Positions 16,861-24,609 of a stretch of 64,000 nucleotides of DNA are shown piece after piece. The notes beneath the pieces are model-generated. The model saw only the letters and a program-made list of their open reading frames with translations. It made no database searches and was not told the origin of the DNA. The stretch spans positions 186,001-250,000 of the forward strand of contig NZ_CAKTGT010000003.1 of NCBI RefSeq assembly GCF_934561735.1, read 5' to 3'. This DNA comes from an uncultured Eubacterium sp. (GTDB taxonomy: Bacteria; Bacillota; Clostridia; Oscillospirales; Acutalibacteraceae). Position 1 is the first letter of the stretch; the number at the start of each line of letters is the position of its first letter. The position numbers and the translations under genes were made by a program.

Positions 16861-18336
16861 TTAATCAATTTCAATGCCTCTGCGTTTTCTTTGCTCGGCG
16901 AGTTCTTTTTCCATATTATCACGATACTCACCCGTGAGGTTGTAGAAGAACATAGGAATAATACAAACAAAAAGCGAAATTGCCGGGATAATCGAAATAA
17001 TACTGAAAATGCCGTTGCGTACGCCGTGTGTCATTTCAAGCGGATTTGCCGTGATTGAAGCGGAAATACTTGAAACATCAAGGTCGGCAATGATATACAT
17101 AAGAATAATAAACGAAGTTGCAATGGCGTTGCCGAACTTTGTAACAAAGCTTTGAATTGCGGAGCCCATACCCGTGAGGCGAACGCCTGTTTTGAGTTCC
17201 ATATAATCAAGGCAGTCGCCCACCATTGCAAATGCACAAACATTGATTGTGCCGCAAGGAATTGCACTGATAACAAGCAGCGGAACGCATGCCCAGAAAT
17301 GCTCATATCCTATAAACCACATAGCAAGCGAGGATGCCGCACCCAAAAGTGCAGAAACGATAACAATCTGCTTGTAGCTGAATTTTTTGATAAGCGGAGT
17401 TACGGCTATCATGGCACCGAACATACCGATTGCCGAAGCCGCCGCCATAACGGTTGACACCTTTGAAATATTTGCCTGAAGTGCACTTTCAAGCTCGGCA
17501 CCGGTAAGTCCCGTTAAATCTTTGCCGATATAAAACGAATATCTTGCAACATGCACCGCACCTGCCTGAAACATATATCTTGCGGCAGACAAAATACCCA
17601 TAGCGGCAGTAAGCATAAGCGGTTTACAAGTGAAAATAAGTTTTAACGAATTAGGCTGTGACTTATCCTTTTTCGGCGGAATAGGAATGTTTACACGCTC
17701 TTTTGTTTTAAAATACACTCTTACAAACAAAACATTGCCGATAATTGAGCAAACAAGTGCCATAACAACATACTTTGTTTTTTCAAGTTCCGTGCCCGAA
17801 AGATTAAACTTAGGAAGCACAAAACCCAAAATCATAAACAGAGCCATAGGCACGGCAGAGCCGACGCCGTTGAAAGTTCTTGCCTTTGAAATAATCGAGC
17901 CACGCTCATCCGCATTAGGCGTGAGAGCGTTAGGCAAACTCCAAAACGGAACATCGCTGCTGGTATAAATCATACCCCACGCAACATAAGTAATTGCGGC
18001 ATAAATCATCTTTTGACTGTCTGCCAAATTCGGTGCGTAAAAAAGAAGCATTGTGAGAATTGCCACCGGAACAGGCGTGTAAAGAAGATACGGTCTCATC
18101 TTGCCCTTTTTGAGATGTGTATGGTCAACAATATAACCCATAATCGGGTCGTTGATTGCATCCCAAATTCTGGCAAAAAGCATCAAAAGAAGCACGAAAA
18201 TCGGCGTAACCTTTAATACATTAAGATAAAAATCGGAGATGTACGAACTCATAATAGCGTACACCATACCTTGACCGAGTGCGCCCACACAGTAGGCAAG
18301 CCATTCCTTTTTAGGAACATAAGTTTTTGCGTCCAT
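16861..18336 (-). CDS. GPH-family sugar:cation symporter (MFS)
   Basis: A 491-aa protein with about twelve transmembrane segments, of the glycoside-pentoside-hexuronide:cation symporter family. Characteristic are the motif DAINDPIMGYIVDHT after the second segment and GKMRPYLLY, both hallmarks of MelB/XylP-like carriers. The start at 18336 has AAGGGG 8 bases before it. It likely imports an oligosaccharide or glycoside, perhaps one later trimmed by the GH29 enzyme, but the substrate is not determined by sequence. A TTGACT at 18410-18415 upstream may be its -35 box, with a weak TATTTT -10. Confidence 0.9.
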   Translation of the reverse strand: MDAKTYVPKKEWLAYCVGALGQGMVYAIMSSYISDFYLNVLKVTPIFVLLLMLFARIWDAINDPIMGYIVDHTHLKKGKMRPYLLYTPVPVAILTMLLFYAPNLADSQKMIYAAITYVAWGMIYTSSDVPFWSLPNALTPNADERGSIISKARTFNGVGSAVPMALFMILGFVLPKFNLSGTELEKTKYVVMALVCSIIGNVLFVRVYFKTKERVNIPIPPKKDKSQPNSLKLIFTCKPLMLTAAMGILSAARYMFQAGAVHVARYSFYIGKDLTGLTGAELESALQANISKVSTVMAAASAIGMFGAMIAVTPLIKKFSYKQIVIVSALLGAASSLAMWFIGYEHFWACVPLLVISAIPCGTINVCAFAMVGDCLDYMELKTGVRLTGMGSAIQSFVTKFGNAIATSFIILMYIIADLDVSSISASITANPLEMTHGVRNGIFSIISIIPAISLFVCIIPMFFYNLTGEYRDNMEKELAEQRKRRGIEID

Positions 18337-18460
18337 AATATTTACCCCTTTTATCCGCAAAAATTTTAACCTATCCTATAAACATAAAATAACATAGAGA
18401 TATGGCAAAAGTCAAACATTTATGTTATAATTGTGTCATCAAATAAAAGTTGGTGAAATT

Positions 18461-18907
18461 GTGAAAACAAAAATTCTCGTGTCTGCCTGCTTGCTCGGTG
18501 AAAACTGCAAGTACAGCGGCGGCAACAACAAAAACGAAAAAGTCATTGCTTTGTCGGATAAATTTGAGATTATTCCCGTCTGCCCGGAATGCTTTGGCGG
18601 TCTGCCAATTCCGAGAGTACCGAGCGAAATCAAAGACGGCAGAGTTTATTCAAAAAACGGTGAGGATTTGACAGAAGCGTTTATGTCCGGTGCCGAGCAA
18701 ACACTTTACATTGCAAAAGAAGCAAACGCACCGTGTGCCGTACTCAAAGAGAATTCGCCGTCTTGCGGTTTCGGAAAAATCTACGACGGCACATTTTCGG
18801 GCAACAAGATTGACGGCAACGGCATAACGGCACAACTCCTTTTTGACAACGAAATACAGATTTTCGGCGAAAGCCAAACAGAAAAACTGAGGTACCTATA
18901 TGAATAA
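18461..18907 (+). CDS. DUF523 family protein
   Basis: A 148-aa protein of the DUF523 family with its usual Cys motifs: SACLLGENCKYSGG near the N-terminus, PVCPECFGGLPIPR and LKENSPSCGFGKIYDG. The conserved cysteines suggest a metal or thiol role, but no function is established to my knowledge. The start is taken as the GTG at 18461, because a TATAAT (18426-18431) lies upstream and overlaps the only earlier ATG. The gene overlaps the next by 8 bases. Confidence 0.88.
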   Translation: MKTKILVSACLLGENCKYSGGNNKNEKVIALSDKFEIIPVCPECFGGLPIPRVPSEIKDGRVYSKNGEDLTEAFMSGAEQTLYIAKEANAPCAVLKENSPSCGFGKIYDGTFSGNKIDGNGITAQLLFDNEIQIFGESQTEKLRYLYE

Positions 18908-19340
18908 AAAAGCAACATCAATCATATTATGTGCATTTATAATTATCTGCTCGGTTGCATTTGCATCTTGCTCGAAACAGGAAAGCAAGACAGAAACGAC
19001 ATCAGCCGTGGCAACAGAAAAAGCAAAAATCAAGGACGCAGACGCAATCAACTATATTGAAAGTTATTCAAGCAAACAACTCGGATTGACAGAAAATGAC
19101 AGAGCAAAATGTTCATTTATGGTGGCATCCGACGGCGAGGAAATTAACGGCAAAAGCTACATTCAGGTTATCGCCGCAATCAAAAAAGAGCACAAAAGCG
19201 ATGACGGTCAGGCAACATACACCTTTGACACAAAGGGCGAATATTACATTTCGTTTGACGGTGACGAAGTGTTGAGAAAAGACGGAAATTCATACACAAA
19301 ATTGGAACTTATAACCACAACGGCAAAGGAGAACGAATAA
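18900..19340 (+). CDS. Small lipoprotein of unknown function
   Basis: A 146-aa protein with a hydrophobic leader and a lipobox ending at Cys24 (AFASCSKQ). A Thr/Lys-rich linker follows and then a ~90-residue folded region (YIQVIAAIKKEHK, YTFDTKGEYYISFDGDEVL) that looks like a small alpha/beta domain. The ATG overlaps the end of the DUF523 gene by 8 bases and the stop overlaps the next start by one base, so the three genes form an operon. No family recognised. Confidence 0.8.
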   Translation: MNKKATSIILCAFIIICSVAFASCSKQESKTETTSAVATEKAKIKDADAINYIESYSSKQLGLTENDRAKCSFMVASDGEEINGKSYIQVIAAIKKEHKSDDGQATYTFDTKGEYYISFDGDEVLRKDGNSYTKLELITTTAKENE

Positions 19341-19975
19341 TGACGGAAACCGAAAGAATGAATGCAGGTCTGCTTTATGACTGCTCAAAAGAAGAAATTA
19401 TGGGCACGCAAACGCAATATGTTCAGCATATGCAGGAATACAATACTCTCGGCTTGGGTCACGAAAAGAGAATGGAAGAATTGCTCAAAATTATGTTTGC
19501 CGAGGTCGGCAAGGGCACATACATTCAGCCGCCGTTTTATGCAAACTGGGGCGGTCACCATGTGCATCTGGGCAAATTTGTTTTTGCAAATTTCGGCACA
19601 ACCTTTGTTGATGACGGCAACATCTACATCGGCGACTATGTTATGATTGCGCCTAATGTTACAATTGCAACGGCAGGTCATCCGATTTATCCGCCGCTTC
19701 GTGAGCAAATGCTGCAATACAACGCAGATGTGCATATCGGCAGAAATGTTTGGATAGGTGCAGACTCGGTAATCTGCCCGGGCGTTACAATCGGCGACAA
19801 CACGGTTATAGGAGCAGGTTCGATTGTTGTAAAGGACATACCCGCAAATGTTGTTGCAGTGGGCAATCCATGCAAGGTTATGCGTAAAATTGACGAGCGT
19901 GACAAGGAAGTTTACTTCAAGGGCAAGAAAATAGATTTTGACCCCGATGCGAAATATGATGAAGTGAGAAAATAA
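19340..19975 (+). CDS. Maltose/galactoside-type O-acetyltransferase
   Basis: A 211-aa left-handed beta-helix acetyltransferase of the LacA/Maa group, moving acetyl from acetyl-CoA to a sugar hydroxyl. The N-terminal mac domain (MNAGLLYDCSKEEIM) is followed by hexapeptide repeats (IGDYVMIAPNVTI, IGRNVWIGADSVICPG, IGDNTVIGAGSIVVKDIP). The catalytic His is in TAGHPIYP. The C-terminus VAVGNPCKVMRKI is typical. Substrate is uncertain. Start overlaps the stop of the lipoprotein gene by one base. Confidence 0.93.
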   Translation: MTETERMNAGLLYDCSKEEIMGTQTQYVQHMQEYNTLGLGHEKRMEELLKIMFAEVGKGTYIQPPFYANWGGHHVHLGKFVFANFGTTFVDDGNIYIGDYVMIAPNVTIATAGHPIYPPLREQMLQYNADVHIGRNVWIGADSVICPGVTIGDNTVIGAGSIVVKDIPANVVAVGNPCKVMRKIDERDKEVYFKGKKIDFDPDAKYDEVRK

Positions 19976-19989
19976 AAAACGAAAGAGTT

Positions 19990-20047
19990 TAACCCTTCCG
20001 CCTCATTACATTCGGCACCTCCCCTAACAATCAGGGGAGGCTTTTTA
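19990..20047 (+). terminator. Terminator made of a dispersed CTCCCC repeat
   Basis: CCTCCCCT (20018-20025) pairs with AGGGGAGG (20033-20040), followed by CTTTTT. The stretch from AACCCTTCCG onward matches, on the opposite strand, the repeat at 49817-49973 (AACCCCTCCG...CACCTCCCCT...AGGGGAGGC). So the operon end appears to be a degraded copy of that repeat used as a terminator. Confidence 0.7.
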
Positions 20048-20051
20048 TTAT

Positions 20052-20735
20052 TTATATCAATCCGTATTTTTTGTTAATTCTGTCAATTTTGGTGATGAAC
20101 GGCATACCGAAAAGGAAAAGAAACACCGCCGTTGCCGCACCGAAAACAAGGCTGAACACAGCACCGCTTGCATAAATTGACAACGCACCGGCAAGAGTTA
20201 CCCTGTTGCCGTATGCCGACAAAATCGTTGACATATCAACAATTACGCCGTAAACAACCGTTGCAAGCACAAAGCCTACAACCGACAAAGTGTATCTGTT
20301 AACTTTAAGTTTTTGAAATATCAAACCCGCTAACAAACCGACCGTGCCGAGTGCCACCATTTGGAACGGGGTCCACATTCCCTGACCGAAAATAAAATTT
20401 GACACAAAGGCGGAAAACGCACCCACAATATATCCCCTGTGTGCTCCGAGGCATACAGCCGACACTATAACAACAGCCGCAATCGGTTTTACCTGCGGAA
20501 TAAGATAAAATGCCGCACGGCTGACAACAGCAAGTGCAATCAAGGTTGCCGTGAGAGTTATATCTCTTGCGGTGACTTTTTTCTTTTCGTATGACGCAAA
20601 AAACGGCAGCATTGAGATAATCAATATCACAACCGACACAATGTAATAATTTATGCTGTCGGCAAACAAAAACTGCCAAAGCAAAATAAATGCAAGACTT
20701 ATAACAATCACAAGAGGCAAAACGACTTTTTTCAT
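20052..20735 (-). CDS. ECF transporter substrate-binding (S) component
   Basis: A 227-aa integral membrane protein with about six or seven hydrophobic segments. The second half has the S-component look (ITLTATLIALAVVSRAAF, QVKPIAAVVIVSAVCLGAHRG, FGQGMWTPFQMVALGTVG). It is last in a chain EcfT-EcfA-EcfS, its ATG overlapping the ATPase TGA, with GGAGG before it. Specificity is not readable from sequence. The adjacent adenosyltransferase makes a corrinoid or its precursor the best guess (inference). Confidence 0.85.
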   Translation of the reverse strand: MKKVVLPLVIVISLAFILLWQFLFADSINYYIVSVVILIISMLPFFASYEKKKVTARDITLTATLIALAVVSRAAFYLIPQVKPIAAVVIVSAVCLGAHRGYIVGAFSAFVSNFIFGQGMWTPFQMVALGTVGLLAGLIFQKLKVNRYTLSVVGFVLATVVYGVIVDMSTILSAYGNRVTLAGALSIYASGAVFSLVFGAATAVFLFLFGMPFITKIDRINKKYGLI

Positions 20736-22219
20736 AGTATGCCTCCGTCGTTCAAATCTTTTTCGCCCACATAGCCTGTTGCGATGCCGTTTGTTATTTT
20801 TGCCGTGCATGTTGTGTAAAAATTGAGTGAAGTGAAAAACTCTCTCCTCGGCATAGTTGTAACAATTTCGCCGTTTGACAAAAACGAGATATAATCGCCA
20901 TATTCACCGGCAAAATCTATATCGTGAGTGGCAATAACAACGGTTTTGCCCTCATCGCAAAGGCGGTACAAAATATCGGCAAGCCTAACTTTAAGTTCGT
21001 AATCAAGTGCCTTTGTAGGCTCATCAAAAAGGACAATATCGGCATTCTTTTCAAGCACCTTTGCAAGTGCAAGCCTTTGTGCCTGACCTCCCGAAATGTC
21101 ATACGGATGTTGCTTTTTTATATCGTCAATTTGCAAAAAATCGGTTATTCTTCCGAATTTAATTTCATCCTCGCAACGCTCTTTTGTAAACAAATCAAAC
21201 GGATTTTGGCACAGCATAGAAACCTTACCGTCGGTTTTAACCTTACCGTGATGTGCCTTTAAAACTCCTGCCGCAACTTTGAGTACAGTGGTTTTACCGC
21301 TTGAATTGGCACCCAAAAGCACATTGATTTTGCCCTTATAAACCCGCAAATCAAGACTTTTAAGCACATCGTGATTTTTGATATAGGCAAAAGAAATATT
21401 TTTGAGTCGCAAAGCGGTTTTAACATCTTCAGACTCCGTATGAAGTGATGGCAAATTTTTGTTCTTCAAAATCTCACGACATTGCGGCACGCTGTTTGCA
21501 TCGTCAAAAAGTCGCATAAAAAGAGGAATTTCACCCAAAAGAGAATTGTGGTTTTGCTTCAAAAACAAGACCGCATTTTGCGGCGTATCTTTAAGTAAAA
21601 CCTCGCCGTTTTCGATTATCATCACGCTGTCGGCATACGGCAAAAGTTCCTCGGTTAAGTGCTCGGAAATAACAACGGTTGTGCCAAAGTCACGGTTGAG
21701 CCTTTTAACCACGGCAACAAATCGCTGTGCAGACACCGGGTCAAGCTGACAAGTCGGCTCATCAAGCACCAAAATCTCGGGTTTTGTTATCATTACCGAA
21801 GCAAGATTAAGCAGCTGTTTTTCACCGCCCGAAAGGGTTGAAATATCATTGTCGAGTTTATCCGAAAGATTGAAGTAGCTCGCCGTTTCGGCAACCGAAA
21901 GTTCGATAGCTTCCCTGCTCAAGCCCATATTTGTAAGCCCAAACGAAAGTTCGCTCCTCACCTTATCGGTGACAATATTTTCTTCTACATTTTGTGCAAC
22001 ATAACCGACACTGCCGTTGATTTTTATACTTCCTCTAAGTGTACCGTGAGGTGCAATTTCTTTTTTCATCAACTTCAAAAGAGTGGATTTGCCTGCACCA
22101 GAGCGACCGATAACAAGGCAAAATTCGCCGCCCGAAACTTTAAAATCAACATCATTAAGCACGGAATGAGCCGATGTGGGGTAAGAAAAATTCAATTTTT
22201 CGCATATGATATTTTCCAT
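20732..22219 (-). CDS. ECF transporter ATPase, two fused ABC domains
   Basis: A 495-aa protein carrying both ECF ATPase modules in one chain. Domain 1 has Walker A GRSGAGKSTLL, signature LSGGEKQ and Walker B ILVLDEP. Domain 2 (from about residue 270) has Walker A GANSSGKTTVL, signature ISGGQAQ and IVLFDEP. It energises uptake through the EcfT and S partners. It overlaps EcfT by 28 bases and the S component by 4. Fused pairs occur in some clostridial ECF systems and in YkoD. Confidence 0.93.
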   Translation of the reverse strand: MENIICEKLNFSYPTSAHSVLNDVDFKVSGGEFCLVIGRSGAGKSTLLKLMKKEIAPHGTLRGSIKINGSVGYVAQNVEENIVTDKVRSELSFGLTNMGLSREAIELSVAETASYFNLSDKLDNDISTLSGGEKQLLNLASVMITKPEILVLDEPTCQLDPVSAQRFVAVVKRLNRDFGTTVVISEHLTEELLPYADSVMIIENGEVLLKDTPQNAVLFLKQNHNSLLGEIPLFMRLFDDANSVPQCREILKNKNLPSLHTESEDVKTALRLKNISFAYIKNHDVLKSLDLRVYKGKINVLLGANSSGKTTVLKVAAGVLKAHHGKVKTDGKVSMLCQNPFDLFTKERCEDEIKFGRITDFLQIDDIKKQHPYDISGGQAQRLALAKVLEKNADIVLFDEPTKALDYELKVRLADILYRLCDEGKTVVIATHDIDFAGEYGDYISFLSNGEIVTTMPRREFFTSLNFYTTCTAKITNGIATGYVGEKDLNDGGIL

Positions 22220-23049
22220 AAAAACTCCTCCGTCAAATCTGTTATAAGCGGCAAAAACGACAACAGCAAAAACAACAAAAATGCCGAAATATCAAATGTT
22301 TTTGAATATATCCTCGGGTCAAAAACAAAGGTTATCCTGTCGCTTGCCTTTGCAAAAATCACATAAAAAAGGCAGACTGCCGACAAAGCAATAAGCACAC
22401 CGTCGGCAAGCTTAAACTTGTATCTCGAATATCTGACCGCCTTGGGATTGTATCCCCTCGCCGTCATGGAATCGGCAGTAATTATACTGCTTTCAAGGCT
22501 GTAGGTCACAAGTGCAGACAGATTATTCAGTGCCGCTTTCAACTTGTTTTTAGGCTTTTTGCCTCCGTTAAGAGCAATAGCGGCAGTTTCTATATCACCG
22601 AGTTTTTTTGTAAATCTCGGGATAAAGCCGAGCACCATGGAAAAAAGCAATGCGATTTTTGGTGCAAAGCGAAAAGCATATATAACTTTTTCGCTGTCAA
22701 CAACTCTGCCGAAAATGCCAAACCACAGCATCATAGCCGCCACGACAAAGCCTTGATTTATGCCGTAAAACAATGCTTCAAGCGTAAATTCGGTATCGCC
22801 GATTGTAAAAAGCACGCTTATGCCGTAATGTGCAAAAAACATATTAAAAAGCCCTATAACCAATATCATCACCATGGAAAACCTGAGCGATGACAAAGCT
22901 TCCTTGCCTCTGATTTTTACCTCATAAAGCAGAGCACCGACAAGGGAGGGCAAAACAAAAAAAGGATTATACACCGACACAATCAATGCAAACATTCCGA
23001 TAAAATACAAAAAATGAAATATCGGATGAAATTTGCTGAATCTGTCCAT
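22192..23049 (-). CDS. ECF transporter transmembrane component (EcfT/CbiQ)
   Basis: A 285-aa membrane scaffold that couples the ATPase to the S component. The diagnostic coupling-helix motif is visible in DSMTARGYNP (family xARG), with a preceding related helix around ETAAIALNGGKKPK. About five or six membrane segments. AGAGAGGAT precedes the ATG. The long overlap with the ATPase gene indicates tight coupling. Confidence 0.92.
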   Translation of the reverse strand: MDRFSKFHPIFHFLYFIGMFALIVSVYNPFFVLPSLVGALLYEVKIRGKEALSSLRFSMVMILVIGLFNMFFAHYGISVLFTIGDTEFTLEALFYGINQGFVVAAMMLWFGIFGRVVDSEKVIYAFRFAPKIALLFSMVLGFIPRFTKKLGDIETAAIALNGGKKPKNKLKAALNNLSALVTYSLESSIITADSMTARGYNPKAVRYSRYKFKLADGVLIALSAVCLFYVIFAKASDRITFVFDPRIYSKTFDISAFLLFLLLSFLPLITDLTEEFLWKISYAKN

Positions 23050-23061
23050 ATATAATCCTCT

Positions 23062-23523
23062 CTAATATTCTATACCGTGCCGTGCGGCAACACCCTTATC
23101 ATAAGGGTGTTTTTCTTTTTGAAAAAAAGTTGCATAATCGGCAATGTCATATAATTCGCTCACCTTATTATGCCCGGTTATAATATATTCTCTGTCCGAT
23201 GAAAGCAGTTCTTTCATACCGTCAACCGTCAAAAACTTCGGTATCAAATCCGAAAATTCATCAAGCACCACAACATCGGCAGATGAATTTTTTATATAAT
23301 CAAGTGCACCGTCAACCCACGCCTTATATTCATCACCCGGGTTAAATCCCAAATTATGGGGTGACGGATAAACCTCAAACGGCAAAGCCGACAACTCACT
23401 GCTTTGGTCATTTTTAAAAAACTGAACAAACAGCACACTCATTCCGGCACCGTAAGCACGCATTGCCGCACCGACGGCAGAACTGGTTTTGCCCTTGCCG
23501 TAACCGTAATAATAATGAATCAT
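23062..23523 (-). CDS. Cob(I)alamin adenosyltransferase, CobO/BtuR type
   Basis: A 153-aa P-loop enzyme that transfers adenosyl from ATP to the cobalt of corrinoids. The N-terminal Walker A GYGKGKTSSAVGAAMRA is the CobO/BtuR signature, and VVVLDEFSDL is the Walker B region. It is shorter than typical CobO (about 180-200 aa), ending soon after the last helix. The ATG overlaps the TGA of the MreB-like gene (ATGA) and the ECF genes follow, linking corrinoid activation to transport. Confidence 0.88.
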   Translation of the reverse strand: MIHYYYGYGKGKTSSAVGAAMRAYGAGMSVLFVQFFKNDQSSELSALPFEVYPSPHNLGFNPGDEYKAWVDGALDYIKNSSADVVVLDEFSDLIPKFLTVDGMKELLSSDREYIITGHNKVSELYDIADYATFFQKEKHPYDKGVAARHGIEY

Positions 23524-24548
23524 TTTATTCTTACTTCTTCTTTTGTCTTGTATCTGTAACCGTAATTATCAAGAATGTGCATATTGTTAAGTGCAACGGT
23601 TGCACCCTTGCCAACGCACAAATCAGGCATAGGATAAACCTCAACATCAAGCCCGAGTGCTCTTTTAAACAGCTCGTCCATACCGTAAAGCTGTGCCGAA
23701 CCGCCTGTCAAAATAACCTTTGACACAGTAATATCCGCAATAAGCTGAGGTGATGTGCGTTCAAACATAATTTGTGCCGCCGCAGTAATTTCCGCAAGAA
23801 GAGGCTTTAGGCAATTATAAATTTCCTCGCTTGTAACCTCAACGGTTCTCGGCAATCCGGTAACGGAACTTCTGCCGTTTACATTCATAGTAACCTGAGT
23901 TTCACGCGGAATGGCACCGCCGATTTGCTTTTTGATTTCTTCCGCCGTGCGTACACCGATTAACACGGAGTGGTTGTCCTTTAAGTGCCTTACAATTTCG
24001 TCATCAAAAGCGTTGCCGGCAACCTTAACGGTTTCGCATTGGCTCATTGAGCCTTGGCTGACAACCGCCATATCCGTTGTACCGCCGCCGATATTGATAA
24101 CAAATGCACCGTTGGGCTGTTGAGGCTCAACACCTGCACCGAAAGCGGCACAAAGCGGTTCTTCCACAAGGCACACGGAGCGTGCACCTGCAGAAATAAT
24201 AACCGAGATAATCGTTCTTTTTTCAACATCGGTTGCAAGTGCCGGCATAGACGCAACAACTCTCGGTTTGAATATACTCTTTTTTATAACTCTGCCGATA
24301 AAGTATTTTATCATCTGTGCAGTCATATTGTATGAGCCGATAACGCCGTTTTTCAGCGGCTGTAAAACGGTAATTCCGTTTGGCTCTCTGCCCTCGAGAT
24401 GATAGGCTCTTCTGCCCGCATATAAAATTTTCTCTGTTTCGGTATCATAGGCAACATAACTCGGTTCATTGATAACAACGCCTTTACCCGGCACGGTTAT
24501 AACGACATTGCTTGTGCCCATATCTATTCCAAGGTCATAACCAAACAT
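23520..24548 (-). CDS. MreB/Mbl-like actin homologue
   Basis: A 342-aa cytosolic actin-fold ATPase. Phosphate-1 motif DLGIDMGTSNVVI, phosphate-2 INIGGGTTDMAVVS and adenosine motif VILTGGSAQLYGMDEL are clear. It probably takes part in cell-shape or wall-synthesis guidance. Unlike standard mreB it has no mreC/mreD next to it; instead it heads an overlapping chain with a corrinoid adenosyltransferase and an ECF transporter. That suggests an Mbl/MreBH-type paralogue. It lies 61 bases after RecD2 on the same strand and may share its transcript. Confidence 0.92.
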   Translation of the reverse strand: MFGYDLGIDMGTSNVVITVPGKGVVINEPSYVAYDTETEKILYAGRRAYHLEGREPNGITVLQPLKNGVIGSYNMTAQMIKYFIGRVIKKSIFKPRVVASMPALATDVEKRTIISVIISAGARSVCLVEEPLCAAFGAGVEPQQPNGAFVINIGGGTTDMAVVSQGSMSQCETVKVAGNAFDDEIVRHLKDNHSVLIGVRTAEEIKKQIGGAIPRETQVTMNVNGRSSVTGLPRTVEVTSEEIYNCLKPLLAEITAAAQIMFERTSPQLIADITVSKVILTGGSAQLYGMDELFKRALGLDVEVYPMPDLCVGKGATVALNNMHILDNYGYRYKTKEEVRIK

Positions 24549-24609
24549 AATTTACACCATTTATATATCTTATTTTTTCAACACTATTAAACATTTTACA
24601 ATAGCATAA

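Noticed and set aside
24549..24609. Cobalamin riboswitch for the corrinoid uptake chain
   Set aside because: The gap is only 61 bp, far too short for the aptamer, and no B12-box-like sequence is seen.
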